From: Rhodospirillaceae bacterium
GTDB lineage: Bacteria > Pseudomonadota > Alphaproteobacteria > Rhodospirillales > Rhodospirillaceae
DNA length: 39,693 nt
NCBI GenBank assembly: GCA_019694335.1
Contig: JAIBCD010000028.1
Coordinates: 1 to 39,693, forward strand
Direction: 5' to 3'
Shown: positions 1 through 8,867 of the stretch, piece by piece
Layout of the letters: each line of letters opens with the position of its first letter
Position numbering within the stretch: the stretch's first letter is position 1
Made by a program: the position numbers and the translations under genes
Notes under the pieces: model-generated
Database searches by the model: none
What the model was told of the DNA's origin: nothing
Seen by the model: the letters and a program-made list of their open reading frames with translations, nothing else

Positions 1-507
1 GCGGGCTTCGGCGGCGGGCGCGGCGGCCGGTTCGGCGGCGCGTGCCCCTGGAATACTGGTGACTTCGGCGACCGGCGCCGGCGCGGGCGCTTCGGCGGCG
101 CGTTTGGCTTCTTCGGCCTTACGCTTGGCTTCTTCCTCGGCTTCGCGCTTGGCGTCTTCCTCGGCCTGCTTGCGATGCTCCTCGTCCGCCTTCATGGCAT
201 CTTGGAGAGCCTTCAGGCGATGCGCCTTCTCGTCGTCGGTGAGGTTGCCGTGTTGCAGGGCTTCCCGGGCCTTGGCGAGCACTTCATCGGCCTTGGTTTT
301 CAGGGTGGCAGGCGCCGCCTTGACTTCCTGCACCTTGCCGTCGGCGCCGATCTCGAACTGGCGCTTCTTCTTGCGCTCGACCTGAACGACCTTGGAGCGG
401 CCGTGCGAGAAGCTCTGGCGGACCTGACCGGATTCCACCGTCTTCTTCAGCTCCAGCTTCCCCTTGCTCAGCGTCAGCGGGGTTTTGGACTTGGTATCGC
501 TCGGCAT
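1..507 (-). CDS. infB: Translation initiation factor IF-2, N-terminal part (cut by window start)
   Basis: Encodes the first 169 residues of IF-2, the GTPase that places initiator tRNA on the 30S subunit; the GTPase and C-terminal domains lie beyond the window. The protein starts MPSDTKSKTPLTLSKGKLEL and contains GQVRQSFSHGRSKVVQVERK, which is the conserved N-terminal block of alphaproteobacterial IF-2. A Glu/Lys/Ala-rich helical segment (AEEDAKREAEEEAKRKAEE) and an Ala/Pro linker follow, as is usual ahead of the G domain. The ATG at 507 opens the frame; no strong Shine-Dalgarno is visible. It is the last gene visible of rimP-nusA-ylxR-infB, 80 bp after ylxR, so it is probably co-transcribed with them. 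The call rests on the N-terminal motif and the operon position. Confidence 0.93.
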   Translation of the reverse strand, partial: MPSDTKSKTPLTLSKGKLELKKTVESGQVRQSFSHGRSKVVQVERKKKRQFEIGADGKVQEVKAAPATLKTKADEVLAKAREALQHGNLTDDEKAHRLKALQDAMKADEEHRKQAEEDAKREAEEEAKRKAEEAKRAAEAPAPAPVAEVTSIPGARAAEPAAAPAAEAR

Positions 508-532
508 GCTGCTCAACTAACCTTGACTGATG

Positions 533-549
533 CGCGCAACTGTTGCGCG
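533..549. repeat. Perfect 8-bp inverted repeat between ylxR and infB
   Basis: CGCGCAAC at 533-540 and GTTGCGCG at 542-549 are perfect inverted copies around one central base. In the transcript this lies about 26 nt before the infB start. It could be an RNA hairpin that tunes infB expression or a dyad bound by protein. No U-run follows it, so it is not an intrinsic terminator. Confidence 0.5.
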
Positions 550-587
550 GCGTGAACTCTCAAAACTCGGCTCGGCCTGTGTTCAGT

Positions 588-1235
588 TCATAGCTGGACA
601 CGCTCTCCATCGGTGGGTCTCAATCGCACGCCCTCATAGCGCGCGGCCTCTTCGATCAGCGCCGTGGTCAGCCCGCCCGCGCGCAAAGCGACATGCACCG
701 CGGCATCGCGTCCCAAAGCCGCCCCCATTTCCGCCCCGGTGAACACCTCCACCACGGGCACATGGGGAACAAGGGCCGTAAACTTGCGGCGCTCGGCCGG
801 CGATCCGTCCGCCGCTTCCACCAGCGCCGCGGTCTGCCCGGTCGCGATCTGGGCGCGGACTTTCTCTGCTCCGGCGGCAACCAGTCCGGCACGTCGCGCG
901 AGACCGAGGAAATTGAGGCAGCGGCGCCGCAAAAGTTCGGCAACGGTATCGGCCAGGCCCGGGGGAACCGTGACATTGTCCCGGGCGGCTTTGGCAAAAG
1001 CCCGTTTTGACGCCGCTAGCTCTATCATATCGCGGCTGGCGGTTAACCACAAACCCCGGCCCGGCAGGCGGCGCTCGATATCCGGCACAACCGTCTGATC
1101 GGGCCCGACCGCGAACCGGATCAGGCGGGCCAGCGGCAGCGACTCGCCGGATGCAATGCAGCGCCGGGAGGGCCCCGTCTCGTCGGAGCTCTCCGCAACT
1201 TCCCCTTCTGTCTGGTCCTGCATCAGAAATCCCAT
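588..1235 (-). CDS. ylxR: YlxR (DUF448) and L7Ae-like RNA-binding protein
   Basis: This 215-residue protein joins two small domains. Residues about 22-95 are YlxR-like (DUF448), with RRCIASGE at 24-31 and GRGLW at 59-63 in place of the usual R-x-C-I and GRGAY blocks. Residues about 103-200 resemble the L7Ae/YlxQ RNA-binding fold (LNFLGLARRAGLVAAGAEKV). Alphaproteobacteria often carry this fusion between nusA and infB, whereas Bacillus has two genes. The function is probably nucleic-acid binding linked to transcription or ribosome assembly; the exact target is not known from sequence. The start could be the ATG at 1235 or Met5 at 1223. It sits 24 bp after nusA and belongs to its operon. Confidence 0.88.
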   Translation of the reverse strand: MGFLMQDQTEGEVAESSDETGPSRRCIASGESLPLARLIRFAVGPDQTVVPDIERRLPGRGLWLTASRDMIELAASKRAFAKAARDNVTVPPGLADTVAELLRRRCLNFLGLARRAGLVAAGAEKVRAQIATGQTAALVEAADGSPAERRKFTALVPHVPVVEVFTGAEMGAALGRDAAVHVALRAGGLTTALIEEAARYEGVRLRPTDGERVQL

Positions 1236-1259
1236 GGTCAGGACTGGACGTTTGGGGCG

Positions 1260-2801
1260 TTAGGCCTGCTCGCCGGAGGCGGGGGAACCCTCGCCTTCGG
1301 GGAACCAATGGGCGCGGGCGGCCATGATGATGGCGTTGGCCTGGGTCTCGTTCAGGCCTTCGCCCAGCATTTCCACCAGCTCGTCGCCGGCCAGGTCCGC
1401 GAGGTCGTCCAGGGTTTTGATGCCCTTTTCGGCGAGCGCGATGATCTTGCGCGGATCGAGGCCTTCGATCTCGGCTTCGGCCAGATCCTGGGCGACCCCC
1501 AGTTCCTCCATCTTCGCCATGATCTTCTTGTTCTCTTCCTCGATATAGGTGGTGGCGCGTTCCTTCAGCTCGTTGGCGATATCCTCGTCGAAGCCTTCGA
1601 TGTCGGTCAGTTCTTCCACGGGAACGAAGGCGACTTCCTCGACCGAGGTGAAGCCCTCGGTCACCAACAGATGGGCAAGCACGTCGTCCACGTCCAGGGC
1701 GTCGATGAACATTTTGGAGCGCGAGCGGAATTCCTCCTGACGGCGTTCGGATTCTTCGCCTTCGGTCAGGATGTCGATGGTCCAGCCGGTGAGCTGCGAC
1801 GCGAGGCGCACGTTCTGGCCGCGGCGGCCGATGGCGAGCGACAGCTGGTCGTCCGGCACCACCACTTCGATGCGGCCCGAGTCTTCGTCGAGCACGACCT
1901 TGGTGACTTCGGCGGGTGCCAGCGCATTCACGACGAAGGTGGCCGGATCCTGGTTCCACTGGATGATGTCGATCTTTTCGCCCTGCAGTTCGGCGACCAC
2001 CGCCTGCACGCGTGACCCACGCATACCGACGCAGGCGCCCACGGGGTCGATCGAGGAGTCGTTGGAGATCACGGCGATCTTGGCGCGGCTGCCGGGATCG
2101 CGCGCCACGGCCTTGATTTCGATGATGCCATCGTAGATTTCCGGCACTTCCTGGCTGAACAGGGCGGCCATGAAGTCCGGCGCGGTGCGCGACAGGAAGA
2201 TCTGCGGGCCGCGCGGTTCCTCGCGCACATCGACGATGAAAGCGCGCACGCGGTCGCCGTTCTTGAAATGCTCGCGCGGGATCAGTTCGTCGCGGCGGAG
2301 CAGGCCTTCGGCGCGGCCCAGGTCGACGATGACGTTGCCGAATTCGACGCGCTTGACCAGGCCGTTGACGATTTCGTTGATGCGGTCCTTGTATTCCGAG
2401 AACTGGCGCTGGCGCTCGGCATCGCGCACTTTCTGCACGATCACCTGCTTGGCGGTCTGGGCGGCGATGCGGCCGAAATCGATCGGCGGCAGCGGATCGA
2501 CGATGACGCCGCCGATCTCGATGGCCGGATCCTTGCGCTTGGCCTTGGCCAGGGTGAGTTGGGTGTTCTCGTCTTCGACGGTTTCCACGACGGTCATGTA
2601 GCGCGCCAGGCGGATTTCGCCGTTCTTGCGGTCGATGGCGGCGCGGATGTCGTTCTCATGGCCGTACTTGGAGCGGCCGGCTTTCTGGATGGCCTGCTCC
2701 ATCGCCTGGAACACTTCCTCGCGGTCGATGCCCTTGTCGCGGGCGACGGTGTCGGCGACCTGCACCAGTTCGGGGCGCGCCATGCCAATGCTCTGTGCCA
2801 T
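1260..2801 (-). CDS. nusA: Transcription termination/antitermination factor NusA
   Basis: NusA binds RNA polymerase and nascent RNA and modulates pausing, termination and antitermination. The 513-residue protein has the expected order: N-terminal polymerase-binding domain (1 to about 130), S1 domain (about 135-200), KH1 ([20 protein letters not shown]), KH2 ([20 protein letters not shown]) and an acidic C-terminal half with helix-hairpin-helix-like repeats ([38 protein letters not shown]). The frame is open 57 bp further upstream, but the start at 2801 ([12 protein letters not shown]) follows a GGAGAG Shine-Dalgarno and clears the rimP stop by 13 bp, so it is preferred. It may regulate its own operon through the hairpin ahead of rimP. 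Confidence 0.97.
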   Translation of the reverse strand: MAQSIGMARPELVQVADTVARDKGIDREEVFQAMEQAIQKAGRSKYGHENDIRAAIDRKNGEIRLARYMTVVETVEDENTQLTLAKAKRKDPAIEIGGVIVDPLPPIDFGRIAAQTAKQVIVQKVRDAERQRQFSEYKDRINEIVNGLVKRVEFGNVIVDLGRAEGLLRRDELIPREHFKNGDRVRAFIVDVREEPRGPQIFLSRTAPDFMAALFSQEVPEIYDGIIEIKAVARDPGSRAKIAVISNDSSIDPVGACVGMRGSRVQAVVAELQGEKIDIIQWNQDPATFVVNALAPAEVTKVVLDEDSGRIEVVVPDDQLSLAIGRRGQNVRLASQLTGWTIDILTEGEESERRQEEFRSRSKMFIDALDVDDVLAHLLVTEGFTSVEEVAFVPVEELTDIEGFDEDIANELKERATTYIEEENKKIMAKMEELGVAQDLAEAEIEGLDPRKIIALAEKGIKTLDDLADLAGDELVEMLGEGLNETQANAIIMAARAHWFPEGEGSPASGEQA

Positions 2802-2814
2802 CTCTACTCTCCAG

Positions 2815-3321
2815 TTAGTGTTCGGTTTGCTGCCCAGGAGCAGCGGTGGTCGCAGCAATGAGTTCGTCGGTGAGAATCAGTTTCGCGGCGTTTACGTTGT
2901 CGAATGCGATCACCGCGTCGCCCTCTTCGGTGACGATCGTGATGTTCTCGCCTTCAAGGCCCTTGAGGCGTCCGCGAAAGCGCTTGCGGCCGCCGACCGG
3001 CATCTTGGCGTCGACCTTGGCCTCGAAGCCGGCATAGGTCGAAAAATCCTTCAGGCGCGTCAGCGGCCGGTCGATGCCGGTCGAGCTGACCTCCAGGTCG
3101 TAGCGGCCCGGCACCGGATCCTCGACGTCGAAGATCGCCGACAGGGTGCGGCTGATCTCGGCGCAGTCGTCGACATTGACGGCGCTGCCGTCCTTGCGCT
3201 CGGCCATCACCTGCAAGGTCTTGCGGCCGACACTGCCGGTGATGGCGATCCGCACCACCGCGAAGCCCATGGCTTCCAGCGTGGGTTCGACCCGCTCCTC
3301 AAGACGATGCAAACGTTCCAT
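2815..3321 (-). CDS. rimP: Ribosome maturation factor RimP
   Basis: RimP helps assemble the 30S subunit. The 168-residue protein shows the family landmarks: an N-terminal half beginning MERLHRLEERVEPTLEAMGF, the central SRTLSAIFDVEDPVPGRYDLE and EVSSTGIDRPLTRLKDF blocks, and a C-terminal SH3-like domain with GRLKGLEGENITIVTEEG. The frame is open to 3384, but that extension (MGSGPIAHFFCFCARV...) runs across a terminator hairpin and is Cys/Phe-rich and unlike the family. The ATG at 3321, behind a GGAG six bases upstream, is therefore preferred. It is the first gene of rimP-nusA-ylxR-infB. Confidence 0.95.
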   Translation of the reverse strand: MERLHRLEERVEPTLEAMGFAVVRIAITGSVGRKTLQVMAERKDGSAVNVDDCAEISRTLSAIFDVEDPVPGRYDLEVSSTGIDRPLTRLKDFSTYAGFEAKVDAKMPVGGRKRFRGRLKGLEGENITIVTEEGDAVIAFDNVNAAKLILTDELIAATTAAPGQQTEH

Positions 3322-3353
3322 GCGCGCTCCGTCCGCGACCCGGGCGCAGAAAC

Positions 3354-3378
3354 AAAAAAAGTGGGCAATCGGCCCACT
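3354..3378 (-). terminator. Intrinsic terminator between trmB and rimP (possible NusA attenuator)
   Basis: On the minus strand the sequence folds as AGTGGGC-CGATT-GCCCACT followed by a T run, giving a 7-bp GC-rich stem, 5-nt loop and U-tract. It lies 69 bp past the trmB stop and only 32 bp before the rimP start. That leaves almost no room for a separate rimP promoter after it, so it may act as a leader attenuator as well as the trmB terminator. Confidence 0.8.
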
Positions 3379-3446
3379 CCCCAAGTCGATCGGACATTGA
3401 TGAAGATGGCGCTGATATAAGCCGCTTCTTGCTGAAATACAAGAAA

Positions 3447-4160
3447 CTAGCGTGGCCTATTCCGGCGGAAAAAACGCAAAAACATCGGCGTCCGGCCGGC
3501 CGCGACCGCCTTTTGTTCATACCGGCTGGGGGTCGAGTCGGCGGGGCGGACCCGCCAGTCGTCGGGCCCCTGCACCCGCCATTCGAAGTCGGGATGCTGC
3601 GGAACATGCTGCAGGGTCCAGCGGGCGTAGACCGGGTGATCGGTGGCGACCCGGAACTCGCCGCCGTCGGCCAGCAGCCGGGCGACCTCATCCAGGTTGC
3701 GCGGGCCGACGAACCGCCGCTTGGCGTGCCGATTTTTCGGCCAAGGGTCTGGAAACAAAAGAGAAATACGATTCAAACTTGACGCCGGAAAGTGCGTCAG
3801 CAGGGGCCGGACGTCGTTGTCATGGATGCGGACATTGGCCAGGGACCGTTCGTCCACATGGCGCAGCAGGGAGGCCACGCCGTTGAGGAAGACCTCGGCG
3901 CCGATGAAGCCCACGGCCGGGTGGGCTTCGGCCTGGCCGGCCAGGTGTTCGCCGCTGCCGAACCCGATCTCCAGCCACACCTCGCGCGGCGCGTGCGCGA
4001 ACAGGCTGCGCGGATCCAACGATTCAGGGGGTGGCGCGGTGGGCGGCGCGATCCTCAGCTTGGGGAGCAGCGTATCGAGCAGGCGTTCGCGGCCGGCCTT
4101 GAGCGGTTTGCCTTTGCGCCGGCCGTAGTAACGATGATCGGTCGCTTGATTCTCAGACAC
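3447..4160 (-). CDS. trmB: tRNA (guanine-N7-)-methyltransferase
   Basis: TrmB methylates G46 at N7 in the variable loop of tRNAs with SAM as donor. The 237-residue protein has the SAM-binding motif EIGFGSGEH at 64-72, the acidic [11 protein letters not shown] segment that follows it, and the family-defining [16 protein letters not shown] at 134-149. The C-terminal [12 protein letters not shown] matches the conserved T/S-x-Y/F-E block. Its start overlaps the end of metK by 8 bp, implying translational coupling. The pairing is sensible because metK makes the methyl donor. A terminator follows at 3354-3378. Confidence 0.96.
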   Translation of the reverse strand: MSENQATDHRYYGRRKGKPLKAGRERLLDTLLPKLRIAPPTAPPPESLDPRSLFAHAPREVWLEIGFGSGEHLAGQAEAHPAVGFIGAEVFLNGVASLLRHVDERSLANVRIHDNDVRPLLTHFPASSLNRISLLFPDPWPKNRHAKRRFVGPRNLDEVARLLADGGEFRVATDHPVYARWTLQHVPQHPDFEWRVQGPDDWRVRPADSTPSRYEQKAVAAGRTPMFLRFFRRNRPR

Positions 4161-5319
4161 CGAACGCGGATTCGAGCTGCTCGACCAGGTCCAGGCGTTC
4201 CCAGGTGAAGCCGCCCGAACCGTCCGGGTCGCGGCCGAAGTGGCCGTAAGCCGCTGTGCGCGCGTAGATCGGACGGTTGAGCTTCAGGTGCTCGCGGATG
4301 CCGCGCGGCGAGAGGTTCATCAGCTCCTGCAGAACCTTCGAGAGTTTGTCTTCCGATACCTTGGCGGTGCCGTCGGTGTTCACATAGACCGACAGCGGCT
4401 TGGACACGCCGATGGCATAGGCGAGCTGGATGGTGCACTTGTCGGCGAGGCCCGCGGCCACGACGTTCTTGGCGAGATAGCGCGCGGCGTAAGCGGCCGA
4501 GCGGTCGACCTTGGTCGGATCCTTGCCGGAGAACGCGCCGCCGCCGTGGGGCGCCGCGCCGCCGTAGGTGTCGACGATGATCTTGCGGCCGGTGAGGCCG
4601 GTGTCACCGTCGGGACCGCCGATGACGAAGCGGCCGGTGGGATTCACGTAGAACTCGGCTTCGGGGCACATCCAGCCCTTGGGCAGCGCGTCGAGGACGT
4701 GCTTGCGCACGTATTCGCGGATCTGTTCCTGTTCGGCATTGGCGCTGTGCTGGGTGGAGACGACCACCGAGGTCGCGTGCACCGGCTTGCCGTTCACATA
4801 ATGCAGCGTGACCTGGCTCTTGGCGTCGGGGCCGAGGAAATCCACGTCCTTGGAATGACGCGCATCGGCCAGGGTCTTCAGGATGTTGTGCGCGTAATAG
4901 ATCGGCGCGGGCATGAAGTTGGGCGTTTCGTTGACCGCGTAACCGAACATGATGCCCTGGTCGCCGGCGCCTTCGTCCTTGTTGCCCGCGGAATCGACGC
5001 CGACGGCAATGTCGGCGGACTGCGAGTGCACGTAGCAATCGACGGTGGCGTTCTTCCAGTGGAAGCCGTCCTGCTCGTAGCCGATGTCCTTCACCGCGTC
5101 GCGGGCGGCGGCGATCATGGCGTCGTAGCTGACGTTGCCGCGCACTTCACCGGCCAGCACGATGCGGTTGGTGGTGCAGAGAGTCTCGAGCGCCACGCGC
5201 GCCTGGGGGTTCTCGGCCAGGAACAGATCGACGATCGCGTCGGAGATGCGGTCGGAGACCTTGTCGGGGTGTCCTTCGGAGACGGACTCGCTGGTGAAAA
5301 GATAGTCGGTCTTGGACAA
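4153..5319 (-). CDS. metK: S-adenosylmethionine synthetase
   Basis: MetK makes SAM from methionine and ATP in the cytosol. It carries both family signatures, [12 protein letters not shown] and [16 protein letters not shown], and the N-terminal [14 protein letters not shown] with the catalytic His. From the TTG at 5319 the product is 388 residues and begins MSKTDYLF, as in relatives, with AAGGGGG 7 nt upstream as Shine-Dalgarno. A GTG at 5349 would add ten residues ([10 protein letters not shown]) but has no ribosome-binding site and lies very close to the predicted promoter, so TTG is preferred. No SAM riboswitch consensus was recognised upstream. It overlaps trmB by 8 bp. Confidence 0.96.
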   Translation of the reverse strand: MSKTDYLFTSESVSEGHPDKVSDRISDAIVDLFLAENPQARVALETLCTTNRIVLAGEVRGNVSYDAMIAAARDAVKDIGYEQDGFHWKNATVDCYVHSQSADIAVGVDSAGNKDEGAGDQGIMFGYAVNETPNFMPAPIYYAHNILKTLADARHSKDVDFLGPDAKSQVTLHYVNGKPVHATSVVVSTQHSANAEQEQIREYVRKHVLDALPKGWMCPEAEFYVNPTGRFVIGGPDGDTGLTGRKIIVDTYGGAAPHGGGAFSGKDPTKVDRSAAYAARYLAKNVVAAGLADKCTIQLAYAIGVSKPLSVYVNTDGTAKVSEDKLSKVLQELMNLSPRGIREHLKLNRPIYARTAAYGHFGRDPDGSGGFTWERLDLVEQLESAFGV

Positions 5320-5363
5320 AGGACGGTCCCCCTTCGGGTGTTGGGTCACAAAAGAGCTAGGGG

Positions 5364-5392
5364 GCTGTAAAGGAATAAGCCCGGTTTTTCAA
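5364..5392 (-). promoter_or_regulatory. Candidate metK promoter
   Basis: On the minus strand TTGAAA (5387-5392) and TACAGC (5364-5369) are separated by 17 bp and fit a sigma70-type promoter with a weak -10 element. A start near 5357 gives a leader of about 38 nt to the TTG start of metK. This is pattern matching only. Confidence 0.4.
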
Positions 5393-5505
5393 GCGACAGA
5401 GCGATTCCCTGGCCGCGGCGACCCCCGGCCTACGCCGGCCCTTGAGGGCGCGCGTCCTGCGCGCGGGTGAAGCCCCCATTTTTATGTTAGGCGCGCGCCG
5501 GGCTT

Positions 5506-5546
5506 GAAAAGAAAACGCCGCCCCGGCGTCCCGGAGCGGCGTTTTC
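5506..5546 (-). terminator. Intrinsic terminator after the PraR-like regulator gene
   Basis: An 11-bp perfect stem, GAAAACGCCGC (5511-5521) and GCGGCGTTTTC (5536-5546), is followed on the minus strand by TTTT. It begins 23 bp after the regulator stop codon. The A/T-flanked arms could also work in the plus direction. Confidence 0.85.
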
Positions 5547-5568
5547 GCTAAAGCGTGTCGGCCCTGGC

Positions 5569-6066
5569 TTAGGCTTCTTCCGAAGGGCCCTCTTCCGTGG
5601 AGGCCAGGGACTTCGCCAGCTCGTAGATACGCCGGCGGACGTGATAGTCGGTGATCCGGTAGTAAGCGCGCACCAGTTCAAGGGTTTCGCGCTTGGTCAT
5701 GGGGTCGTTCTCGCGCGGGGTAACGTCGCGGCTTTCACCGGACAGGTTGCGCGGGCTAGCCGAAGCGGTGGCTTCGTCCATATCCTCGAAGAAGAACGAC
5801 ATCGAACAGTCCAGCACGCGGGACAGATCCCACAGGCGCGAGGCGCCAATGCGGTTCGCGCCGCGTTCGTATTTCTGGACCTGCTGGAAGGTGAGCCCAA
5901 TGGCCTCGCCCAGCTTTTCCTGGCTCATGCCGAGCAGGGTGCGGCGCAAACGCACGCGGCTGCCGACGTGCACGTCCACCGGGTTCGGCTTGCCGGACGG
6001 CATGCGGCCGCGCGTGGAGCGGACATGTCCCTGATCTTCGAAATCGTCTTTCTGAGCTAAACCCAT
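5569..6066 (-). CDS. XRE-family helix-turn-helix regulator, PraR/PhrR-like
   Basis: A 165-residue DNA-binding regulator. The XRE helix-turn-helix spans about residues 32-92 and includes VGSRVRLRRTLLGMSQEKLG, LTFQQVQKYERGANRIGASR and LWDLSRVLDCSMSFFFED. This wording is characteristic of an alphaproteobacterial group that includes PraR and PhrR. The C-terminal part (about 120-165) is a helical tail (KRETLELVRAYYRITDYHVR) of unknown role. The position between lnt and metK is conserved in the class. An AT-richer 238-bp gap upstream probably holds its own promoter, and a strong terminator follows. The target genes cannot be told from the sequence. Confidence 0.88.
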   Translation of the reverse strand: MGLAQKDDFEDQGHVRSTRGRMPSGKPNPVDVHVGSRVRLRRTLLGMSQEKLGEAIGLTFQQVQKYERGANRIGASRLWDLSRVLDCSMSFFFEDMDEATASASPRNLSGESRDVTPRENDPMTKRETLELVRAYYRITDYHVRRRIYELAKSLASTEEGPSEEA

Positions 6067-6304
6067 GATCTACCTGTTCGCTTGGGTGAAGGCCCGCAAC
6101 GCTACGTCAGTCTGCTGTGCAAGTCTACCGAACGTTGAGTGCCGGCCGTGGCATCACCACTTTAACTACACCTAAGGCATTGAAATTAAATACCAAGATC
6201 GTTCCTGGCATCGCTTGTGATCTTTTTTAGTTCTTCCAAACTAGAGCGGTCAGGGGGCCAGGGGCCGCACGGCAAATAAACCCTGGGTCGAAAGAATTTG
6301 GCGC

Positions 6305-7912
6305 TCATCGCCCATATCGTCGTCTCAGGAACAACGCCGCCGCACCCCCAAAAGTTGCGATCAGCAACGGCAGGATATTGCGAAGCGTGCCGAAAAGGGT
6401 GAAGTCCGCTGCCGGCAGGGGCAAGGCAGCGTCCAGAACCCCCTTTTCGCCGAGTCCCAAAACGTCCCGGGTCCGGCCGTAACCATCGATCACCGCCGAG
6501 ATCCCGGTGTTGGCGACGCGGACCAAGGGCAGTCCTTCCTCGACCGCACGCAACCGCGCGGCGGCATAGTGCTGGTACGGTCCCCAGCTCATGCCGAACC
6601 AGGCATCGTTGGTGAGATTGAGCAGCCAGCGGGGGCTGGGTCCGGTCCAGGGCGTGACCGCGCCGGAGAAGATCGCCTCGTAGCAGATCAGCGGCGTGAA
6701 CGGCGGCAGGCCCGAGACATGCAGGGTGGTAACGCCCGCGCCTTTACTGAAATCGCCCACGCCTTCAGTCAGCTTCTTGAACGGGATCAGCCAGCGCAGC
6801 GGCATGTATTCGCCGAACGGCACGAGGTGGGTTTTGTCGTAAGTGGCTTCGATCTCGCTTTTGTCGGTCAGGGCGAACAGCGAATTGTAGATCTGCACGT
6901 CGCCGTTCGCATCGCGGATGCCGCGGTCGGCGCCGGTAATGAGCAGGCCGCCGTCAGGGGCCGCTGGCGACAGGAGACGGCGGCCTTGCTCGGACGCATT
7001 GAGCGAGAACAAGGGCGGGACCGCGGCTTCGCCCCAGATCACGGCGGTCGACCCGGCCGGCAAGCCGTCTTGCGACAGCCGCAGGTATTCGCGGATCTGA
7101 TCGGGCCATAGGTCGGGGCGCGCGCGATCCGCCTGCGAGATATTGGCCTGCACCAGGCGCAGTTTCACGCCGTCGACGGTCGCATCGCGCGCGCCCGCGA
7201 GCCGCAGGGCGCCACCGCCCGCGAACACCACAAGCAGCGCGGTCGGCGCCAAGGCGACGACCCAGGTGCGGCGTTCGCGGAACGGCGTGCCCAGGATCGC
7301 GGGCGCCGCCGCGGCCAGCACCGTGAACAGCGTGAGGCCGTATGTGCCGATCAAGGCGGTCACCTGGATCATGGGCAGGCCGACCGGAGTCATTTCCTCC
7401 GACCACACGGTCGAGATCGGGTTCCAGGCGAAGCCGGTGAACAGCCAGCCGCGCACCCACTCGATCACTGTCCAGGCGCTGGCGAAGAACAGCACCCGCG
7501 GCACATAGACCGCGAAGCGCTCATAGGGCAGGTCGTCCCTGCCGGGCGGCGGGAACAGATGGGTGACGCCGCAGACGATGGCGATATACAGCGCGAAGCC
7601 GGCGCTCAAGGCGGCGACGGCGGGCCAGGCGAAGGCGCCGAAGGTGTCGGCGTCCACGTAAAACGCATTGGCGATCCAATGGAAGCTCACCAGGAAGTAG
7701 CCGAAGCCGAACGCCCCGCCGGTGGCGGCCGCGCCGGCCGGTGTTTCACAGCCGTCCAGCAGCCACAGCAGGAACGGGAAGGTCACCCATAGCAGCGGAA
7801 AGGCCGAGACCGGCGGATAGGCGACGATGGTCAGCGCGCCGGCCGCGAAGGCCAGCACCAGACGTTGCCAGGGGGTGCAGGTTCCCAGCCACCCCGCGAA
7901 TTGGCCAATCAT
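6305..7912 (-). CDS. lnt: Apolipoprotein N-acyltransferase
   Basis: Lnt adds the third acyl chain to the N-terminal Cys of lipoproteins in the inner membrane. The 535-residue protein has several N-terminal membrane helices (about residues 15-240), a periplasmic nitrilase-like domain (about 250-495) and a final membrane helix near 507-528. The catalytic triad is recognisable: Glu295 in VIWGEAAVPP, Lys360 in YDKTHLVPFGEYMP, and Cys410 in PLICYEAIFSG. NLTNDAWFG and the downstream VRVANTGIS block are also family-typical. It overlaps corC by 4 bp (ATGA), a common arrangement in this operon. Confidence 0.97.
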   Translation of the reverse strand: MIGQFAGWLGTCTPWQRLVLAFAAGALTIVAYPPVSAFPLLWVTFPFLLWLLDGCETPAGAAATGGAFGFGYFLVSFHWIANAFYVDADTFGAFAWPAVAALSAGFALYIAIVCGVTHLFPPPGRDDLPYERFAVYVPRVLFFASAWTVIEWVRGWLFTGFAWNPISTVWSEEMTPVGLPMIQVTALIGTYGLTLFTVLAAAAPAILGTPFRERRTWVVALAPTALLVVFAGGGALRLAGARDATVDGVKLRLVQANISQADRARPDLWPDQIREYLRLSQDGLPAGSTAVIWGEAAVPPLFSLNASEQGRRLLSPAAPDGGLLITGADRGIRDANGDVQIYNSLFALTDKSEIEATYDKTHLVPFGEYMPLRWLIPFKKLTEGVGDFSKGAGVTTLHVSGLPPFTPLICYEAIFSGAVTPWTGPSPRWLLNLTNDAWFGMSWGPYQHYAAARLRAVEEGLPLVRVANTGISAVIDGYGRTRDVLGLGEKGVLDAALPLPAADFTLFGTLRNILPLLIATFGGAAALFLRRRYGR

Positions 7913-8862
7913 TTAGCGGAGGGCGTGGCTGGAAGATTGCGGATGCGCAACTGCCGCACGCGCCGCGGATCGCTGTCGATCACCTCGAATTCGATCCCGG
8001 AGTCATGCCTGACCAAGGCGCCGCGCCCGGGCACGCGCCCGGCGATGCTGATCACCAGGCCGCCCAAGGTATCGGCCTGTTCGCGTTCCTCGTCGCTGAA
8101 CACCTTGCCGACGCGGGCCTCGAAATCGGCGAGCGCGAGGCGCGCGTCGGCGAATAGCGTGCCGTCGGGGCCGTCGCGCAGTTGCGGCGCTTCGTCGGTG
8201 TCGTGTTCGTCCTCGATCTCGCCGACGATCTGTTCGACCACGTCCTCGATGGTGAGCAGGCCGTCGATGCCGCCGTATTCGTCCACCACCAGGGCCATAT
8301 GCGTGCGCTTGAGCCGCATCTCGAGCAGGAGATCGAGCACGCGCACCGCCGGCGAGATGAACAGCACGCTGCGCACCATGTCGAGCAAGGTGCGCTTCTG
8401 CGGCGGCGCGTGGGTGGCGTCGGCCGGCAAGGAGTGTTCGATGGCGAAAATCGCCAGATCCTTGATGTGGATCAGGCCGAGAATTTCATCGAGGGTATCG
8501 CGAAACACCGGCAGCCGCGAATGCCCGCCGCTGGTGAGCACCTGAAGCGCCTCGGTCAGCGGCGTCGAGGCCTCGATCGCGACGATGTCGGCCCGGGGCA
8601 CCATGATGTCGCGCGCGGTGATGTCGCGCAAAGCCAGCACGTTCGAGAGCAGCAGGCGTTCGTTGGGATCGATCGCGGCATCGCCCTCGGGGCTTTCCTC
8701 GATACGCTCCTCGATCAGTTCCTCGATGACGTCGCGTACCGCTTCGGCGTCCTCGGTCTTGGGGACGAGCCAGCGCTTGAGCGCGCGCATGAGGCGGGGT
8801 TTCTCGGCCCTGTCTTGAGACGATCCTGAGCGGGAAGACGTGTCACTCAATGGCGCAACCAC
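7909..8862 (-). CDS. corC: CorC/HlyC-family CBS-domain protein
   Basis: The protein has paired CBS domains (about residues 75-195 of 317), including ITARDIMVPRADIVAIEAS and HSRLPVFRDTLDEILGLIHI, then MALVVDEYGGIDGLLTIEDV, and a C-terminal CorC_HlyC domain. It lacks the DUF21 membrane domain, so it is the short cytosolic CorC/YbeX type linked to Mg2+/Co2+ efflux and ribosome biology in other bacteria. The start is uncertain: GTG at 8862, TTG at 8850 (MSDTSSRSGS) and ATG at 8790 are all in frame. The frame is open much further upstream, but that part lies inside the methyltransferase gene and is not coding. The gene is coupled to lnt by a 4-bp overlap. Confidence 0.92.
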   Translation of the reverse strand: MVAPLSDTSSRSGSSQDRAEKPRLMRALKRWLVPKTEDAEAVRDVIEELIEERIEESPEGDAAIDPNERLLLSNVLALRDITARDIMVPRADIVAIEASTPLTEALQVLTSGGHSRLPVFRDTLDEILGLIHIKDLAIFAIEHSLPADATHAPPQKRTLLDMVRSVLFISPAVRVLDLLLEMRLKRTHMALVVDEYGGIDGLLTIEDVVEQIVGEIEDEHDTDEAPQLRDGPDGTLFADARLALADFEARVGKVFSDEEREQADTLGGLVISIAGRVPGRGALVRHDSGIEFEVIDSDPRRVRQLRIRNLPATPSAK

Positions 8863-8867
8863 ATGCT

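Noticed and set aside
634-1959. A 441-codon minus-strand frame across nusA and ylxR
   Set aside because: Arg/Gly/Pro-rich shadow in another frame of nusA and ylxR, both of which are clearly identified.
5350-5505. A possible SAM riboswitch upstream of metK
   Set aside because: Checked by eye against SAM-II and SAM/SAH core sequences; none fits. The region has GC-rich hairpins but no recognisable aptamer. A covariance-model scan would settle it.
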